Source: Frankia canadensis
GTDB taxonomy: Bacteria > Actinomycetota > Actinomycetes > Frankiales > Frankiaceae
NCBI RefSeq assembly: GCF_900197875.1
Contig: NZ_FZMO01000334.1
Location: forward strand, 30,763-94,762
Length of the DNA: 64,000 nt
Direction of reading: 5' to 3'
Program-made: the position numbers and the translations under genes
The notes under the pieces: model-generated
What the model was told of the DNA's origin: nothing
Database searches by the model: none
What the model saw: only the letters and a program-made list of their open reading frames with translations
Part shown: positions 50,602-59,617 of the stretch, in pieces
Layout of the letters: every line of letters starts with the position of its first letter
Position numbering within the stretch: the first letter of the stretch is position 1

Positions 50602-50700
50602 GTGGGCTCTGTCATCAAGAAGCGTCGTAAGCGGATGGCCAAGAAGAAGCACCGCAAACTGCTGAAGCGCACGCGCGTCCAGCGTCGTAACAAGAAGTAG
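50602..50700 (+). CDS. Small ribosomal subunit protein bS22 (AURKAIP1/Cox24-like)
   Basis: The 32-residue very basic peptide starts [20 protein letters not shown] after its initiator and continues [11 protein letters not shown]. This matches bS22, a tiny actinobacterial 30S protein near the decoding site that is often missed because of its size. The GTG start has little leader. It sits directly after proC, the same place as in mycobacteria. Confidence 0.95.
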   Translation: MGSVIKKRRKRMAKKKHRKLLKRTRVQRRNKK

Positions 50701-50852
50701 GCCAGCTCCGCCGCGTCCGCGCACCGGGTCGGAGCCCACTTACCTCGATGTATCGCTCTGCGTGCTTAATCGATTGCACTGTGGCAGGCTGGCGCCGCCA
50801 GAACGGTAGCCGCCAGGACGGTGGCAGAGCGACGCGCAGGCAGGTGAGTGGG

Positions 50853-51716
50853 ATGACGGATTCGTGGATCAACTTCCTGTCCGACTACGGCGTGGACGAC
50901 GCCTGCGTCGGGGTGTGCCACGGTGTGATCGCGCGGCACGCCCCGTCCGCGCGCGTTCTCGACGTCTGTCACTCGATCGCGCCGCAGGACGTGGAGCATG
51001 CCGCGATCACGCTGGCCGGAGCCGTCGGCTACCTGCCGAAGGGCATCCACCTCGTGGTCGTCGAGCGGTTGGACGCGGACGGCTACACCCGTGGCGTCGC
51101 GGTCCGGACGGTGGACGGCTCGGTCTTCGTCGGCCCGGACAACGGGGTCGCATCCCTCGCCTGGGACGCGATCGGCGGCATCGAGGCCGTCCACGAGATC
51201 GCCAACCGGGACCTGTGGCTGCCGCTGCCCACCGCGGTCTTCCGTGGGCGGGACGTGTACGCCCCGGTCGCGGCGCGGCTCGCGGGGGGCCTGCCGATGA
51301 CCGACGTCGGCCCCGCGCTCGATCCCGCTGGCCTGACCGTGTTCCGGCCGCGGGTGTGCACCGTCGATGACGACCACGTCCATGGCGAGGTCGTGTCCAT
51401 CGACCATTTCGGCAACCTCTCGCTCAACATGACGCGGGTCGACCTCGAGGCCGCCGGCATCCTGCTCGGCGATCCGGTCGAGGTGCGGGCGGGGACCCGG
51501 GTCATGCGGCTGACCTTCACCCACACCTACGGCGAGGTGCCGCGCGGCGGCGTCACCGTGTGCGAGGACGCGCTGCGCCGGGTGATGATCGCGGTGAACT
51601 GCGGCCGGGCCTCCGAGGCCCTCCGCCTGCGCCGCCAGGACGCCGTCGTCGTCGGTCAGCTCCCTCGTGACCCCTCGGGTTTCCGCATTGTCCAGAATCT
51701 GCCGCTACCCGCCTAA
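50853..51716 (+). CDS. S-adenosyl-L-methionine hydrolase (adenosine-forming), DUF62 family
   Basis: The 287-residue protein is a SAM hydroxide adenosyltransferase. The active-site Asp is in FLSDYGVDDACVGV, with VLDVCHSIAPQDVEHAA, FVGPDNGVASLAWD and the second-domain signature VSIDHFGNLSLNMTRVDL. These enzymes hydrolyse SAM to adenosine and methionine and are related to fluorinases and chlorinases; the chlorination-specific residues cannot be judged by eye. The ATG follows GTGAGTGGG. The biological purpose of the family is unclear. Confidence 0.9.
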   Translation: MTDSWINFLSDYGVDDACVGVCHGVIARHAPSARVLDVCHSIAPQDVEHAAITLAGAVGYLPKGIHLVVVERLDADGYTRGVAVRTVDGSVFVGPDNGVASLAWDAIGGIEAVHEIANRDLWLPLPTAVFRGRDVYAPVAARLAGGLPMTDVGPALDPAGLTVFRPRVCTVDDDHVHGEVVSIDHFGNLSLNMTRVDLEAAGILLGDPVEVRAGTRVMRLTFTHTYGEVPRGGVTVCEDALRRVMIAVNCGRASEALRLRRQDAVVVGQLPRDPSGFRIVQNLPLPA

Positions 51717-51910
51717 AGTTGATTACCCTTCGTAGTTGACGCGCCGAACGTTCTCACGCTGCGCAGCGATTGCGGCGAGTTCGGGCGTACGATGACCGAC
51801 GGAGCCAGGGGCTCGGGAGGTTCCGGGAGTTCCGGGTGTCCGCGGGTCAGACCGGCCCGCGCTGGCACGAGTGCGGGGCGCCGGGAAGGCCGTCGCGGGG
51901 AGACAGATCG

Positions 51911-52951
51911 ATGAGACCACGCCGAGTGCTGGTGACGGGTGTCGCGCGTCCCCTCGGCGCGCAGGCAGCCACCGCGCTGGCCGCCGATCCCGACATCGAG
52001 TCGGTCGTCGGCGTCGACACGGTCACCCCCGACGCCGACCTCGGCCGCACCCGGTTCGTCCGTGCCGACATCCGCCACCCGCTGATCGCCAAGGTGATCT
52101 CCACCGCGGAGATCGACACGGTGCTGCACCTCAACGTCATCGCGACCCCGCTCGGCGCGGGCGGGCGCACCGCGATGAAGGAGATCAACGTCATCGGCAC
52201 CATGCAGCTGCTCGCCGCCTGCCAGAAGGCCCGCAGCGTCAGCAAGCTGGTGGTGAAGTCGACGACGTCGATCTACGGCTCCTCCGCGCGGGACCCGGCG
52301 CTGTTCGCCGAGGACACCGAGCCGCGCTCGCTGCCCACCGCCGGGTACGCGAAGGACGCGGTCGAGGTCGAGGGCTACGTCCGTGGGTTCAGCCGGCGCC
52401 GCCCCGACATCGCCGTCACCGTCCTGCGGTTCACCAACGTCCTCGGCCCGCAGTCGGACAGCCCGCTCGCCCGCTACCTGGACCTGCCCGTCGTGCCCAC
52501 CGTGCTCGGCTTCGACCCGCGCATCCAGCTGCTGCACTCCGACGACGCCCTGGCCGTGCTCCTGCGCGCGGCCCGCGGCTCGCACGCCGGCACGTTCAAC
52601 GTCGCCGGGGAGGGCGTCCTGCTGCTGTCCCAGGCGATCCGGCGGGCGGGCCGGGCCAACCTGCCGGTGCCGTTCCCGGCGATCGGGATGCTCGGCGGGG
52701 TGGCCCGCCGGCTGCGGCTCGTCGACTTCTCCGCCGAGCAGCTCGACCTGCTGGCCCATGGCCGCGCCGTCGACACCGAACGACTGGTCTCGGTGTTCGG
52801 CTACCGACCCCGGTACTCGACCGTGGAGACGTTCGACAACTTCGTCCAGCATCGTGACCTGCGCTTCACCCTCGACCACGAGCTGGTGTCCCGCGTTGAG
52901 CATGGCCTGACCGGCTCGCTGCGCCGCCGCTGGCTGATGGGCTCGTCGTGA
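51911..52951 (+). CDS. NAD-dependent epimerase/dehydratase (extended SDR)
   Basis: The 346-residue protein is an extended short-chain dehydrogenase. The NAD motif is slightly altered (VLVTGVARPLGAQAA, where the usual G-x-x-G-x-x-G lacks the first Gly). VKSTTSIYGSSARDPAL holds the catalytic Ser and neighbouring Tyr region, but the canonical Y-x-x-x-K reads YAKDAVEVE. It corresponds to Rv0501 (annotated galE2) in the conserved neighbourhood and is followed by the acyltransferase as there. The substrate is unproven. GGGGAGA precedes the ATG. Confidence 0.85.
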   Translation: MRPRRVLVTGVARPLGAQAATALAADPDIESVVGVDTVTPDADLGRTRFVRADIRHPLIAKVISTAEIDTVLHLNVIATPLGAGGRTAMKEINVIGTMQLLAACQKARSVSKLVVKSTTSIYGSSARDPALFAEDTEPRSLPTAGYAKDAVEVEGYVRGFSRRRPDIAVTVLRFTNVLGPQSDSPLARYLDLPVVPTVLGFDPRIQLLHSDDALAVLLRAARGSHAGTFNVAGEGVLLLSQAIRRAGRANLPVPFPAIGMLGGVARRLRLVDFSAEQLDLLAHGRAVDTERLVSVFGYRPRYSTVETFDNFVQHRDLRFTLDHELVSRVEHGLTGSLRRRWLMGSS

Positions 52952-53019
52952 CGTGCACGGCCCGGCGGTGCCCGTCATCCCCGCCCGTCACGCCGGCATC
53001 CCGGGAGAGGCCCTGATCT

Positions 53020-54177
53020 ATGCCCAGCCGTGACGAGGACGCGAAGATCATCCCGCTGCCCGGTGACGAGCGGTCCGGCTCGCCCGGCAGTCCCCACCCG
53101 TCGCGGCGGTCCGCCGGGCCTCGCGTGCCACCCCCGCCCTCCGCCGCTGCCCACAACGGGACCGCCCCGCGCGACGCCGCCGACCCGTCCGAGGCGGCGG
53201 AGCAGGGCGAGGGGGCCGACCTTCACGAGGGGGCCGACCTTCACGAGGGGGCCGACCTTCACGAGGGGGCCGACTCGCCCGAGGGTGCCGACTCGCCCGA
53301 CGAGGCCGAGCGGTCCGGAGCGTCCCCGCGGGCCGCGGGCGACCTGGAGGCCGCCCTCGCCGGGGCGCTCGCCTTCCTGCGCCGGCGCATCACCGGCGAC
53401 TACGTCGTCGACGAGCACGGCTTCGACGCGGACCTGACCGAGCACGTGATCGCCCCGCTGCTGCGGCCGCTGTACAAGGACTACTTCCGGGTCGAGACGC
53501 GGGGCCTGGAGAACATCCCCGACACCGGCGGGGCGCTCGTCGTCGCCAACCACTCCGGCACCCTGCCGATGGACGCGCTGATGATGGCGACGGCGATCCT
53601 CGACCACCATCCCGCCCATCGCAACCTGCGGATGCTCGCCGCGGACCTGGTGTTCGCCGTGCCGTTCCTCGCCCCGCTCGCCCGCAAGATCGGCAACACG
53701 CTCGCCTGCCAGCCCGACGCCGAGCGACTGCTGAACGCGGGTCACCTGGTGGGTGTGTGGCCGGAGGGGTTCAAGGGGGTCGGCAAGCCGTTCAGTGAGC
53801 GTTACACCCTGCAGCGGTTCGGCCGAGGCGGCTTCGTCTCCTCCGCGCTGCGCACCGGCGTGCCGATCATCCCCTGCACGATCGTCGGCGCCGAGGAGAT
53901 CTACCCGATGATCGGCAACGCGAAGACGCTGGCCCGCCTGCTCGGCCTGCCGTATGTGCCGATCACCCCGACGTTCCCGTGGCTGGGCCTACTCGGCCTG
54001 ATCCCGCTGCCCTCGAAGTGGATCATCGAGTTCGGCGAACCGGTGCCCACCGACACCTATCCCGCCGAGGCCGCCGACGACCCGCTGCTGGTCTTCGAAC
54101 TCACCGACAGCATCCGCGAGACCATCCAGCACACCCTCTACAGCCTCCTGATGCAGCGCCGCTCGGTGTTCTTCTAG
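53020..54177 (+). CDS. PlsC-type lysophospholipid acyltransferase with repetitive N-terminus
   Basis: The 385-residue protein has a PlsC domain from about 155. The catalytic motif is NHSGTLPMD (N-H-x4-D form), the acceptor motif is WPEGFKGVG, and VPIIPCTIVGAEE follows. It matches Rv0502 in position. The first about 110 residues are disordered and contain three EGADLH and two EGADSP units encoded by 18-bp tandem repeats. It probably acylates a lysophospholipid or a related lipid at the inner membrane face. Confidence 0.9.
   Translation: MPSRDEDAKIIPLPGDERSGSPGSPHPSRRSAGPRVPPPPSAAAHNGTAPRDAADPSEAAEQGEGADLHEGADLHEGADLHEGADSPEGADSPDEAERSGASPRAAGDLEAALAGALAFLRRRITGDYVVDEHGFDADLTEHVIAPLLRPLYKDYFRVETRGLENIPDTGGALVVANHSGTLPMDALMMATAILDHHPAHRNLRMLAADLVFAVPFLAPLARKIGNTLACQPDAERLLNAGHLVGVWPEGFKGVGKPFSERYTLQRFGRGGFVSSALRTGVPIIPCTIVGAEEIYPMIGNAKTLARLLGLPYVPITPTFPWLGLLGLIPLPSKWIIEFGEPVPTDTYPAEAADDPLLVFELTDSIRETIQHTLYSLLMQRRSVFF
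53209..53298. repeat. 18-bp tandem repeat (5 copies) inside the PlsC-type gene
   Basis: Copies start at 53209, 53227, 53245, 53263 and 53281. The first three are identical and encode EGADLH; the last two differ at the 3' end and encode EGADSP. Confidence 0.9.
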
Positions 54178-54189
54178 CGGCGCGGGACG

Positions 54190-55074
54190 TCAGACGCTGG
54201 CGACGCGGCGGCGCAGGGCCATGCCGGCGGCGACGCCGCCCGCGAGCGCGCCGGCGCCGGCGGCGGCCGGGATGCCGACGCGGACCGCTCGGCGGGCGGT
54301 GCGGAAGTCCTTGATCGGCCAGTCCCGCTCGCGGGCGACAGCCTTGAGACCGGGATCCGGGTTGATCGCGACCGGGTGGCCGACCAGAGAGAGCATCGGC
54401 AGGTCGTTGATCGAGTCGGAGTAGGCCCAGCAGCGGGACAGGTCCAGCCCTTCCCTGCCGGCGAGTGCCTGCACGGCCTCGGCCTTGGCCTGCCCGTGCA
54501 GCAGGCCGCCGACCAGCCGGCCGGTGTAGGTGCCGTCGCTGACCTCGCTGACGGTGCCGAGCGAGCCGGTGAGCCCGAGGCGCCGCGCGATGACGGAGGC
54601 GAGCTCCACCGGAGTCGCGGTCACCAGCCACACCCGCTGGCCGGCGTCGAGGTGCTGCTGGGCGAGGGCGCGGGCGCCGGAGTAGATCTGCTCGGCCATC
54701 CGCTCGTCGTAGATCTCCTCGCCGTAGCGGACGATCTCGGCGACCGACCGGCCGGCGACGAACGCGAGGGCGGTCTCCCGCGCGTCGCGCATGCCGTCGG
54801 GGTTCTCGTGGCCGCGCAGCCGGTAGGTGACGTGCTGCATGGCGAAGCGCAGGAGGTCACGGGAGTCGAAGAAGTCCCGCGCGGCGAGGCCCCGGGCGAA
54901 GTAGAAGATCGAGGCGCCGGCCATCATCGTGTTGTCGACGTCGAAGAACGCGGCGGTCGACTCGTCGAGCGGGGGTCGGGGGACCTCCTCGGCGGCGACC
55001 TTGAGCGCGGCGATCGCCGCCGCCTCGGCAGCAGCCTGCCTGGTCTCGGCCACACCTCTGCGTCGCACCCTCAT
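54190..55074 (-). CDS. HAD-IB family phosphatase (SerB-like)
   Basis: The 294-residue protein is a HAD-IB hydrolase. The catalytic motif is FFDVDNTMM, motif II is [11 protein letters not shown], and motif IV is [11 protein letters not shown]. The N in DVDNT replaces the usual Gly of DxDGT, as in other actinobacterial members. A helical start of about 38 residues and a C-terminal hydrophobic segment ([20 protein letters not shown]) suggest membrane association. It corresponds to the SerB-like Rv0505c by position, converging on the acyltransferase; the substrate may be phosphoserine or a lipid phosphate. Confidence 0.87.
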   Translation of the reverse strand: MRVRRRGVAETRQAAAEAAAIAALKVAAEEVPRPPLDESTAAFFDVDNTMMAGASIFYFARGLAARDFFDSRDLLRFAMQHVTYRLRGHENPDGMRDARETALAFVAGRSVAEIVRYGEEIYDERMAEQIYSGARALAQQHLDAGQRVWLVTATPVELASVIARRLGLTGSLGTVSEVSDGTYTGRLVGGLLHGQAKAEAVQALAGREGLDLSRCWAYSDSINDLPMLSLVGHPVAINPDPGLKAVARERDWPIKDFRTARRAVRVGIPAAAGAGALAGGVAAGMALRRRVASV

Positions 55075-55311
55075 CAGTCATCTCCATGCGCTCGGCGATG
55101 CGATGGGATACGGGCCGCTGCCCGCGTGCCATCACCATCCCGGTGGGGCGGGATCCGCACCGCTGTTCCTCGGCACGCCGCCAGACTACGGTGCCCTCCG
55201 GTCCCACGGCCGCAGGCAGCTCAGATGTGACCGCGCAAAAGTGCCGACCTCGCAACAATGGTCATGTGATCTCGGCGTGATCCGCAGGATCGCCGCATCG
55301 AGCGGGGCGGA

Positions 55312-56202
55312 TCAGCTCGGCCCGGCGGCCGGCAGGATGCGGGCCAGAGAGCGCAGGGCGCGCAGCTGCAGCGCCCGGACGGCCCCCTCGTTGCGTTCCA
55401 TCGCAAGCGCGGTCTCCCGCACCGACAGGCCTTCGAGGAAGCGCAGGGCGACGCACTCCCGCTGCTCCGGGCGCAGCCGGTGCATGGCGTCCAGCAGTGC
55501 GCGGTGGGTGAGCCCGGTGAGAATGGACTCCTCGGGGCTGGGGACGGCGTGGGTGGTGGCCCCGTCGGCGGCGGCGAGGATGTCCGCGGTCGGGATCTCG
55601 AAGCGCCGGCGGGCGGAGCGGGCCTGGTCGACCATGAGATTGCGCGCGATGGTGATGAACCAGGCGCCGATGTCGCGGCCCTGCCAGCGGAACGCGCCGA
55701 TTGTCCGGAACGCCCGCAGGAACGTCTCGCTGACGACGTCCTCGGCGGCCGCCGGGTCGTCCAGGCGGTACTGCGCGTACCGAAAGACCAGGCCGGCGTA
55801 GTGGTCGTAGAGCAGGCCGAACGCGTCCGCGTCGCCCTGGCGGGCACGGGCGACGAGCGCGACCCGCTCTGGGTCGTGGCCAGTGGCCGCGCCGGTCGGG
55901 TCGGTCGCGTCGGTCAGGCCGGTCAGGCCGGCGGGCGCGGCGGTGCCCGGCAGCCGGGCACCGTCCACCGTGCCCTCGTCGGAGCTGGAGCCGGCCGGCC
56001 GGAGTGGCCGCGTACGGCCGCCCGGCGTCGTCGGGCCGGCGCCGGGCGCGCCGGCGGGCTCGACGACGGTCGCCGACGCCACGGGACGGGACGCGACGGC
56101 GGTCGGCCGGGCCGCGAGCACCTCGGCCCTCGCGGGCGGCGCCGGGGGTTGGCCGGCGGTCGTGCCGGGGGGCGCCGGAACTGTGAGTGGACGCGCCGAC
56201 AT
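55312..56202 (-). CDS. BldN-type ECF RNA polymerase sigma factor
   Basis: The sigma-2 region is ADAFGLLYDHYAGLVFRYAQ through AWFITIARNLMVDQARSARR, and the sigma-4 region is ALLDAMHRLRPEQRECVALR, then FLEGLSVRETALAMERNEGA. Strings such as TFLRAFRTIGAFRWQGRDIG closely resemble Streptomyces BldN, which lies beside rex-hemA as here. BldN is made as a precursor with an N-terminal pro-sequence. This protein likewise has over 100 Pro/Ala-rich residues before sigma-2. The start is uncertain: ATGs at 56202 and 56289 lack ribosome sites. A TACACT element near 56440 on the minus strand may be its promoter. Confidence 0.82.
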   Translation of the reverse strand: MSARPLTVPAPPGTTAGQPPAPPARAEVLAARPTAVASRPVASATVVEPAGAPGAGPTTPGGRTRPLRPAGSSSDEGTVDGARLPGTAAPAGLTGLTDATDPTGAATGHDPERVALVARARQGDADAFGLLYDHYAGLVFRYAQYRLDDPAAAEDVVSETFLRAFRTIGAFRWQGRDIGAWFITIARNLMVDQARSARRRFEIPTADILAAADGATTHAVPSPEESILTGLTHRALLDAMHRLRPEQRECVALRFLEGLSVRETALAMERNEGAVRALQLRALRSLARILPAAGPS

Positions 56203-56547
56203 CACCGTGGATGGCGGAATCGCCGAGGATGCCGGACGTGACGGGATGCCGGACGGCCCGGCAGCAACGGCACGACCGGCGCCCGCCATACCCGCGATGG
56301 GCGCCGCGGACCGCGTCGCGCGGCGGCGAGGCCGGCGGCGAGATCGGCGAGCGTGCAGTCGGTCACAGCCCGGACTCCGAAGGATGAGTCGCGACAGGAC
56401 GGGCCCGCGGGCCCGGGGTGAGTGAGGGCTCGGGTAGCTGAGTGTAGCCGCATCGCGCACGCGCGGCAGTCAGAGATCGCGGCGGTGCCGGCCGGCGGCC
56501 ACGCTCGGGCGACCGGTACCGCCACGTGCCGGACTTACCATCGTGAG

Positions 56548-56856
56548 ATGGACGACGACGGGCCTGGGCCGGCGGCCTCCGCCGGTGCCGCGCGCATCAC
56601 GCTGATCACCCGGGTGGGTTGCCACCTGTGTGACGACGCGCGCGCGGCGATCGTGCGGGTTTCGGAGCGGGAGCGGGTCGGATGGCGCGAGATGGACGTC
56701 GACGGCGATGCCGAACTGGCCGACGAGTACGGCGACCGGGTGCCGGTCATCCTGGTGGACGGACGCGAGCACGGTTACTGGCGGGTCGAGGAGGAGCGGC
56801 TGCGCCGTGCCCTGGCCGGCGGCCGGTGGTCGCTGCGTCCCTCGGGCGCCGGCTGA
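56548..56856 (+). CDS. Glutaredoxin-like (DUF836) protein
   Basis: The 102-residue protein has a thioredoxin fold with the redox pair CHLC in TLITRVGCHLCDDARAAI near 32, the cis-Pro loop DRVPVILVDG and a closing helix. This is the DUF836 glutaredoxin-like family, matching Rv0508 just before hemA in mycobacteria and the gene beside rex in Streptomyces. TACCAT lies six bases before the ATG, so the message is probably leaderless. It may act in redox control linked to heme synthesis. Confidence 0.88.
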   Translation: MDDDGPGPAASAGAARITLITRVGCHLCDDARAAIVRVSERERVGWREMDVDGDAELADEYGDRVPVILVDGREHGYWRVEEERLRRALAGGRWSLRPSGAG

Positions 56857-56881
56857 TTCGTGCCGGGAGGCTTCCCGCGCA

Positions 56882-56903
56882 CTTCGTGAATCCCTTCACG
56901 AAG
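56882..56903. promoter_or_regulatory. Rex operator in the rex-hem promoter
   Basis: CTTCGTGAA-TCCC-TTCACGAAG is a perfect inverted repeat with 9-bp arms and a 4-base spacer. It matches the Rex consensus, TTGTGAA-4-TTCACAA, except for C/G changes at one position of each arm. TACACT at 56907-56912 downstream would be the -10 element, so bound Rex would block the promoter when NADH is low. Confidence 0.85.
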
Positions 56904-57047
56904 TCGTACACTGCCCGACGACAGCCGACTTGTGATGCCGAACCCGGGATCCAGAAGGTCGGCTGGGCCACGGATTCGGGCCCACGACTGCGGGTGGAGT
57001 CGCGCGCCCGCGCAGCGGTGACGCGCGCCCAGAGATCGGAGCCGCGG

Positions 57048-58211
57048 ATGAGCCAGCCACGGCGTCGCCCCGCGGTGATCAGGCGACGCACCCGCGGTGA
57101 CGCGGCGGCCTCCGCCCGGGAAAGCGTGCCCGAGGCGACGGTGGCGCGGCTCCCGCTGTATCTGCGGGTGCTGACCGCACTGGCGGAGAGTGGGGTTCAC
57201 ACGGTGTCCTCGGACACCCTCGCCACGGCTGCCGGGGTCAATTCCGCGAAGGTCCGCAAGGACCTGTCGTACCTCGGCACCTACGGCACGCGCGGGGTCG
57301 GCTACGAGGTGGACGTGCTGCTCGACTGCATCGCGGCGCGGCTCGGCCTGACCGAGGACCGCTCGGTGGTGCTTGTCGGGGTGGGCAACCTTGGTCATGC
57401 TCTGGCCGGCTACGGGGGCTTCCACGCCCGGGGTTTCCGTATCGTGGCTCTGGTCGACGCGGATCCGAACCGGGTCGGCGAGCGGGTCGGCGACGTGATC
57501 GTGCGGCCTGTGGACGAGCTGGAGCAGGTCATCGCCGAGTGTGCCGTCACGATCGGGGTGATCTGCACCCCGGCTGCCGCGGCGCAGCTGGTGTGTGAGC
57601 GGTTGGTGGCCGCGGGGGTCACAAGCATCCTCAACTTCGCCCCCACGGTGCTTTCCGTGCCGGAAGGGGTGGACGTGCGTAAGGTCGACCTCGCCGTCGA
57701 ACTTCAGATCCTGTCGTTCCACGAGGCGCGCAAGCGTCCCGCCCAGCCGCCCGAGTCGGAGCCCGCCCGGGCCGTACCAGCCGAGCGTGGTGGTTCGGAC
57801 GGGGTGGCGCCCCGTGGCTCCTGGCCCGCCCGGGCCATGCCGGTGCGGGCGTCCTCACCGGTCGGGCGCGCCCCGCGCCGGCCGGCGCCCGGCCCGGCGG
57901 CCGCGCCGGCGAGCGACGCGGGGCCGGTGCCGCCGCTGCCCGCGACCGACCGCCCGCCGGGCGTGCTCGGTCCGGACGGCTCGGGCACACCCGGCGCGCA
58001 GGAGAGGGCGACGGGGACGAGGCCCGCCGAGGCGCGCGGATCCGCCGAGGCGCGCGGGCCCGGAGGGGTGGCTGGGGCGGTGCTGAGGTCGGACAGGGTG
58101 AGGACTGAGACGGATGGGGTCAAGCGGGTGACTCGTCAAGCCGGACAGACACGGCCGGCACCGGCGGTTCGTCAGGTCGGACCGGGGATGACGGGAGGAG
58201 AGATCGTATGA
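57048..58211 (+). CDS. rex: Redox-sensing transcriptional repressor Rex
   Basis: The 387-residue protein has an N-terminal winged helix (about 30-95; [40 protein letters not shown]) and an NAD(H)-binding Rossmann domain ([19 protein letters not shown] near 107, [13 protein letters not shown]). Rex senses the NADH/NAD ratio and represses respiratory and heme genes. After [11 protein letters not shown] near 230 comes a disordered Pro/Ala/Gly tail of about 155 residues, much longer than usual. The end overlaps hemA by ATGA, so Rex leads the hemACDB operon and regulates itself through the upstream operator. Confidence 0.94.
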   Translation: MSQPRRRPAVIRRRTRGDAAASARESVPEATVARLPLYLRVLTALAESGVHTVSSDTLATAAGVNSAKVRKDLSYLGTYGTRGVGYEVDVLLDCIAARLGLTEDRSVVLVGVGNLGHALAGYGGFHARGFRIVALVDADPNRVGERVGDVIVRPVDELEQVIAECAVTIGVICTPAAAAQLVCERLVAAGVTSILNFAPTVLSVPEGVDVRKVDLAVELQILSFHEARKRPAQPPESEPARAVPAERGGSDGVAPRGSWPARAMPVRASSPVGRAPRRPAPGPAAAPASDAGPVPPLPATDRPPGVLGPDGSGTPGAQERATGTRPAEARGSAEARGPGGVAGAVLRSDRVRTETDGVKRVTRQAGQTRPAPAVRQVGPGMTGGEIV

Positions 58212-59617
58212 GCCTCCTGGTGGTGGGGCTCAACCACCGGACCGCGTCGACGTCGTTGCTGGAACGCGCGTCGGTCTCCCCGGCCGATACCCCGAAGGTC
58301 CTGCACGACCTGGTGGCGGCGGCGCACGTCGCCGAGGCGGTCGTGCTCTCCACCTGCAACCGCACCGAGATCTACGCGGAGGCCGAGACCTTCCACGGGG
58401 GCGTGGCGGACATCTCCGATCAGATCAGCCGCATCTGCGGCATCGATCTCGCCGATCTCGCGGCGCACCTGTACGTCCACCATGACGCACGGGCGGTCGG
58501 CCACCTGTTCTCGGTCGTCTGCGGGCTCGACTCCATGCTCGTCGGGGAGTCGCAGATCCTCGGGCAGGTGCGCGGCGCCTTCCGCGCCAGCCAGGACGCC
58601 GGCGTCGCCGGTGGCGGGCTGTCCGCGCTGTTCCAGGCGGCGCTGCGGGTCGGTAAGCGGGCGCACTCGGAGACGTCGATCGATGCCGCCGGTGCGTCCA
58701 TCGTCGCCGTGGGAGTCCAGCTGGCCGCCGCGAGCCTCGGGATCCTCGGTGAGGCGCCGGCCGCGCCGGTGGCCGCTCCCGGGGCCGCCACGAGCGGGCT
58801 CGGGACCGGGCCCGAGCCGGTGGCGCCGGTCGAGGCGCCGCCGCTGGCCGGCGCCCGGGTGCTGCTCGTCGGTGCCGGGGCGGTCGGGTCGCTGGCGGCG
58901 CAGACCGTCCGGCGTGCCGGGGCGGCCGAGGTCGTGATCGCGAACCGGACGCCGGCGCGGGCGGCCCGGGTGGCCGAGATGCACGGCGGGCGGGTCGTCG
59001 GGCTCACCGACCTGCCGCACGAGATCACCATGGCCGATCTGGTGATCACCTCCACCGGTGCGGCCGGCCTCGTCGTCGACCACGACGCGGTCGCCGCCGC
59101 GCTGCCCGGTCGCGGCGGACGCCCCCTGGTCTTCCTGGACCTGGCGTTGCCGCACGACATCGACCCGGCCGTGCGGGACCTGCCCGGGGTGAGCCTCATC
59201 GACCTGGAGGCGCTGCGCGTCGCGCTGGACGGCGCGCAGGTCGCGCACGATGTCGAGGCGGTGCGCTCGCTCGTCGCCGCGGAGGTCGCGAGCTTCCTCG
59301 ACCGGCGCCGGGCGGGGCGGGTGGCGCCGACGGTGGTGGCGCTGCGTGCCCATGCCGACGCGGTCGTGCACGGCGAGCTCGCCAGGTTGCGCGCCCGCAT
59401 GCCTGACCTGGACGATCGGGAGTGGGATCTGGTGGAGGGCGCGGTCCGCCGCGTCGTCGACAAGCTGTTGCACGCCCCGACCGTGCGCGTCCAGCAGCTG
59501 GCCGGCGCGCCCGGAGGCGACTCGTACGCCGAGGCGCTGCGTGAACTGTTCGATCTACCGCGCGAGGTGCCCGCCGTGGTGTCCGCGCCCGATCTTGATC
59601 TTGTGGAGCGTTCGTGA
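58208..59617 (+). CDS. hemA: Glutamyl-tRNA reductase
   Basis: The 469-residue enzyme makes glutamate-1-semialdehyde from Glu-tRNA for tetrapyrrole synthesis. The catalytic Cys50 lies in [33 protein letters not shown] and the NADPH-binding [20 protein letters not shown] follow. A Pro/Ala/Gly insertion of about 30 residues near 185-210 separates the catalytic and NADPH domains. The C-terminal dimerisation helices are complete. It starts inside the rex stop (ATGA) and its own stop overlaps hemC (GTGA). Confidence 0.96.
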   Translation: MSLLVVGLNHRTASTSLLERASVSPADTPKVLHDLVAAAHVAEAVVLSTCNRTEIYAEAETFHGGVADISDQISRICGIDLADLAAHLYVHHDARAVGHLFSVVCGLDSMLVGESQILGQVRGAFRASQDAGVAGGGLSALFQAALRVGKRAHSETSIDAAGASIVAVGVQLAAASLGILGEAPAAPVAAPGAATSGLGTGPEPVAPVEAPPLAGARVLLVGAGAVGSLAAQTVRRAGAAEVVIANRTPARAARVAEMHGGRVVGLTDLPHEITMADLVITSTGAAGLVVDHDAVAAALPGRGGRPLVFLDLALPHDIDPAVRDLPGVSLIDLEALRVALDGAQVAHDVEAVRSLVAAEVASFLDRRRAGRVAPTVVALRAHADAVVHGELARLRARMPDLDDREWDLVEGAVRRVVDKLLHAPTVRVQQLAGAPGGDSYAEALRELFDLPREVPAVVSAPDLDLVERS

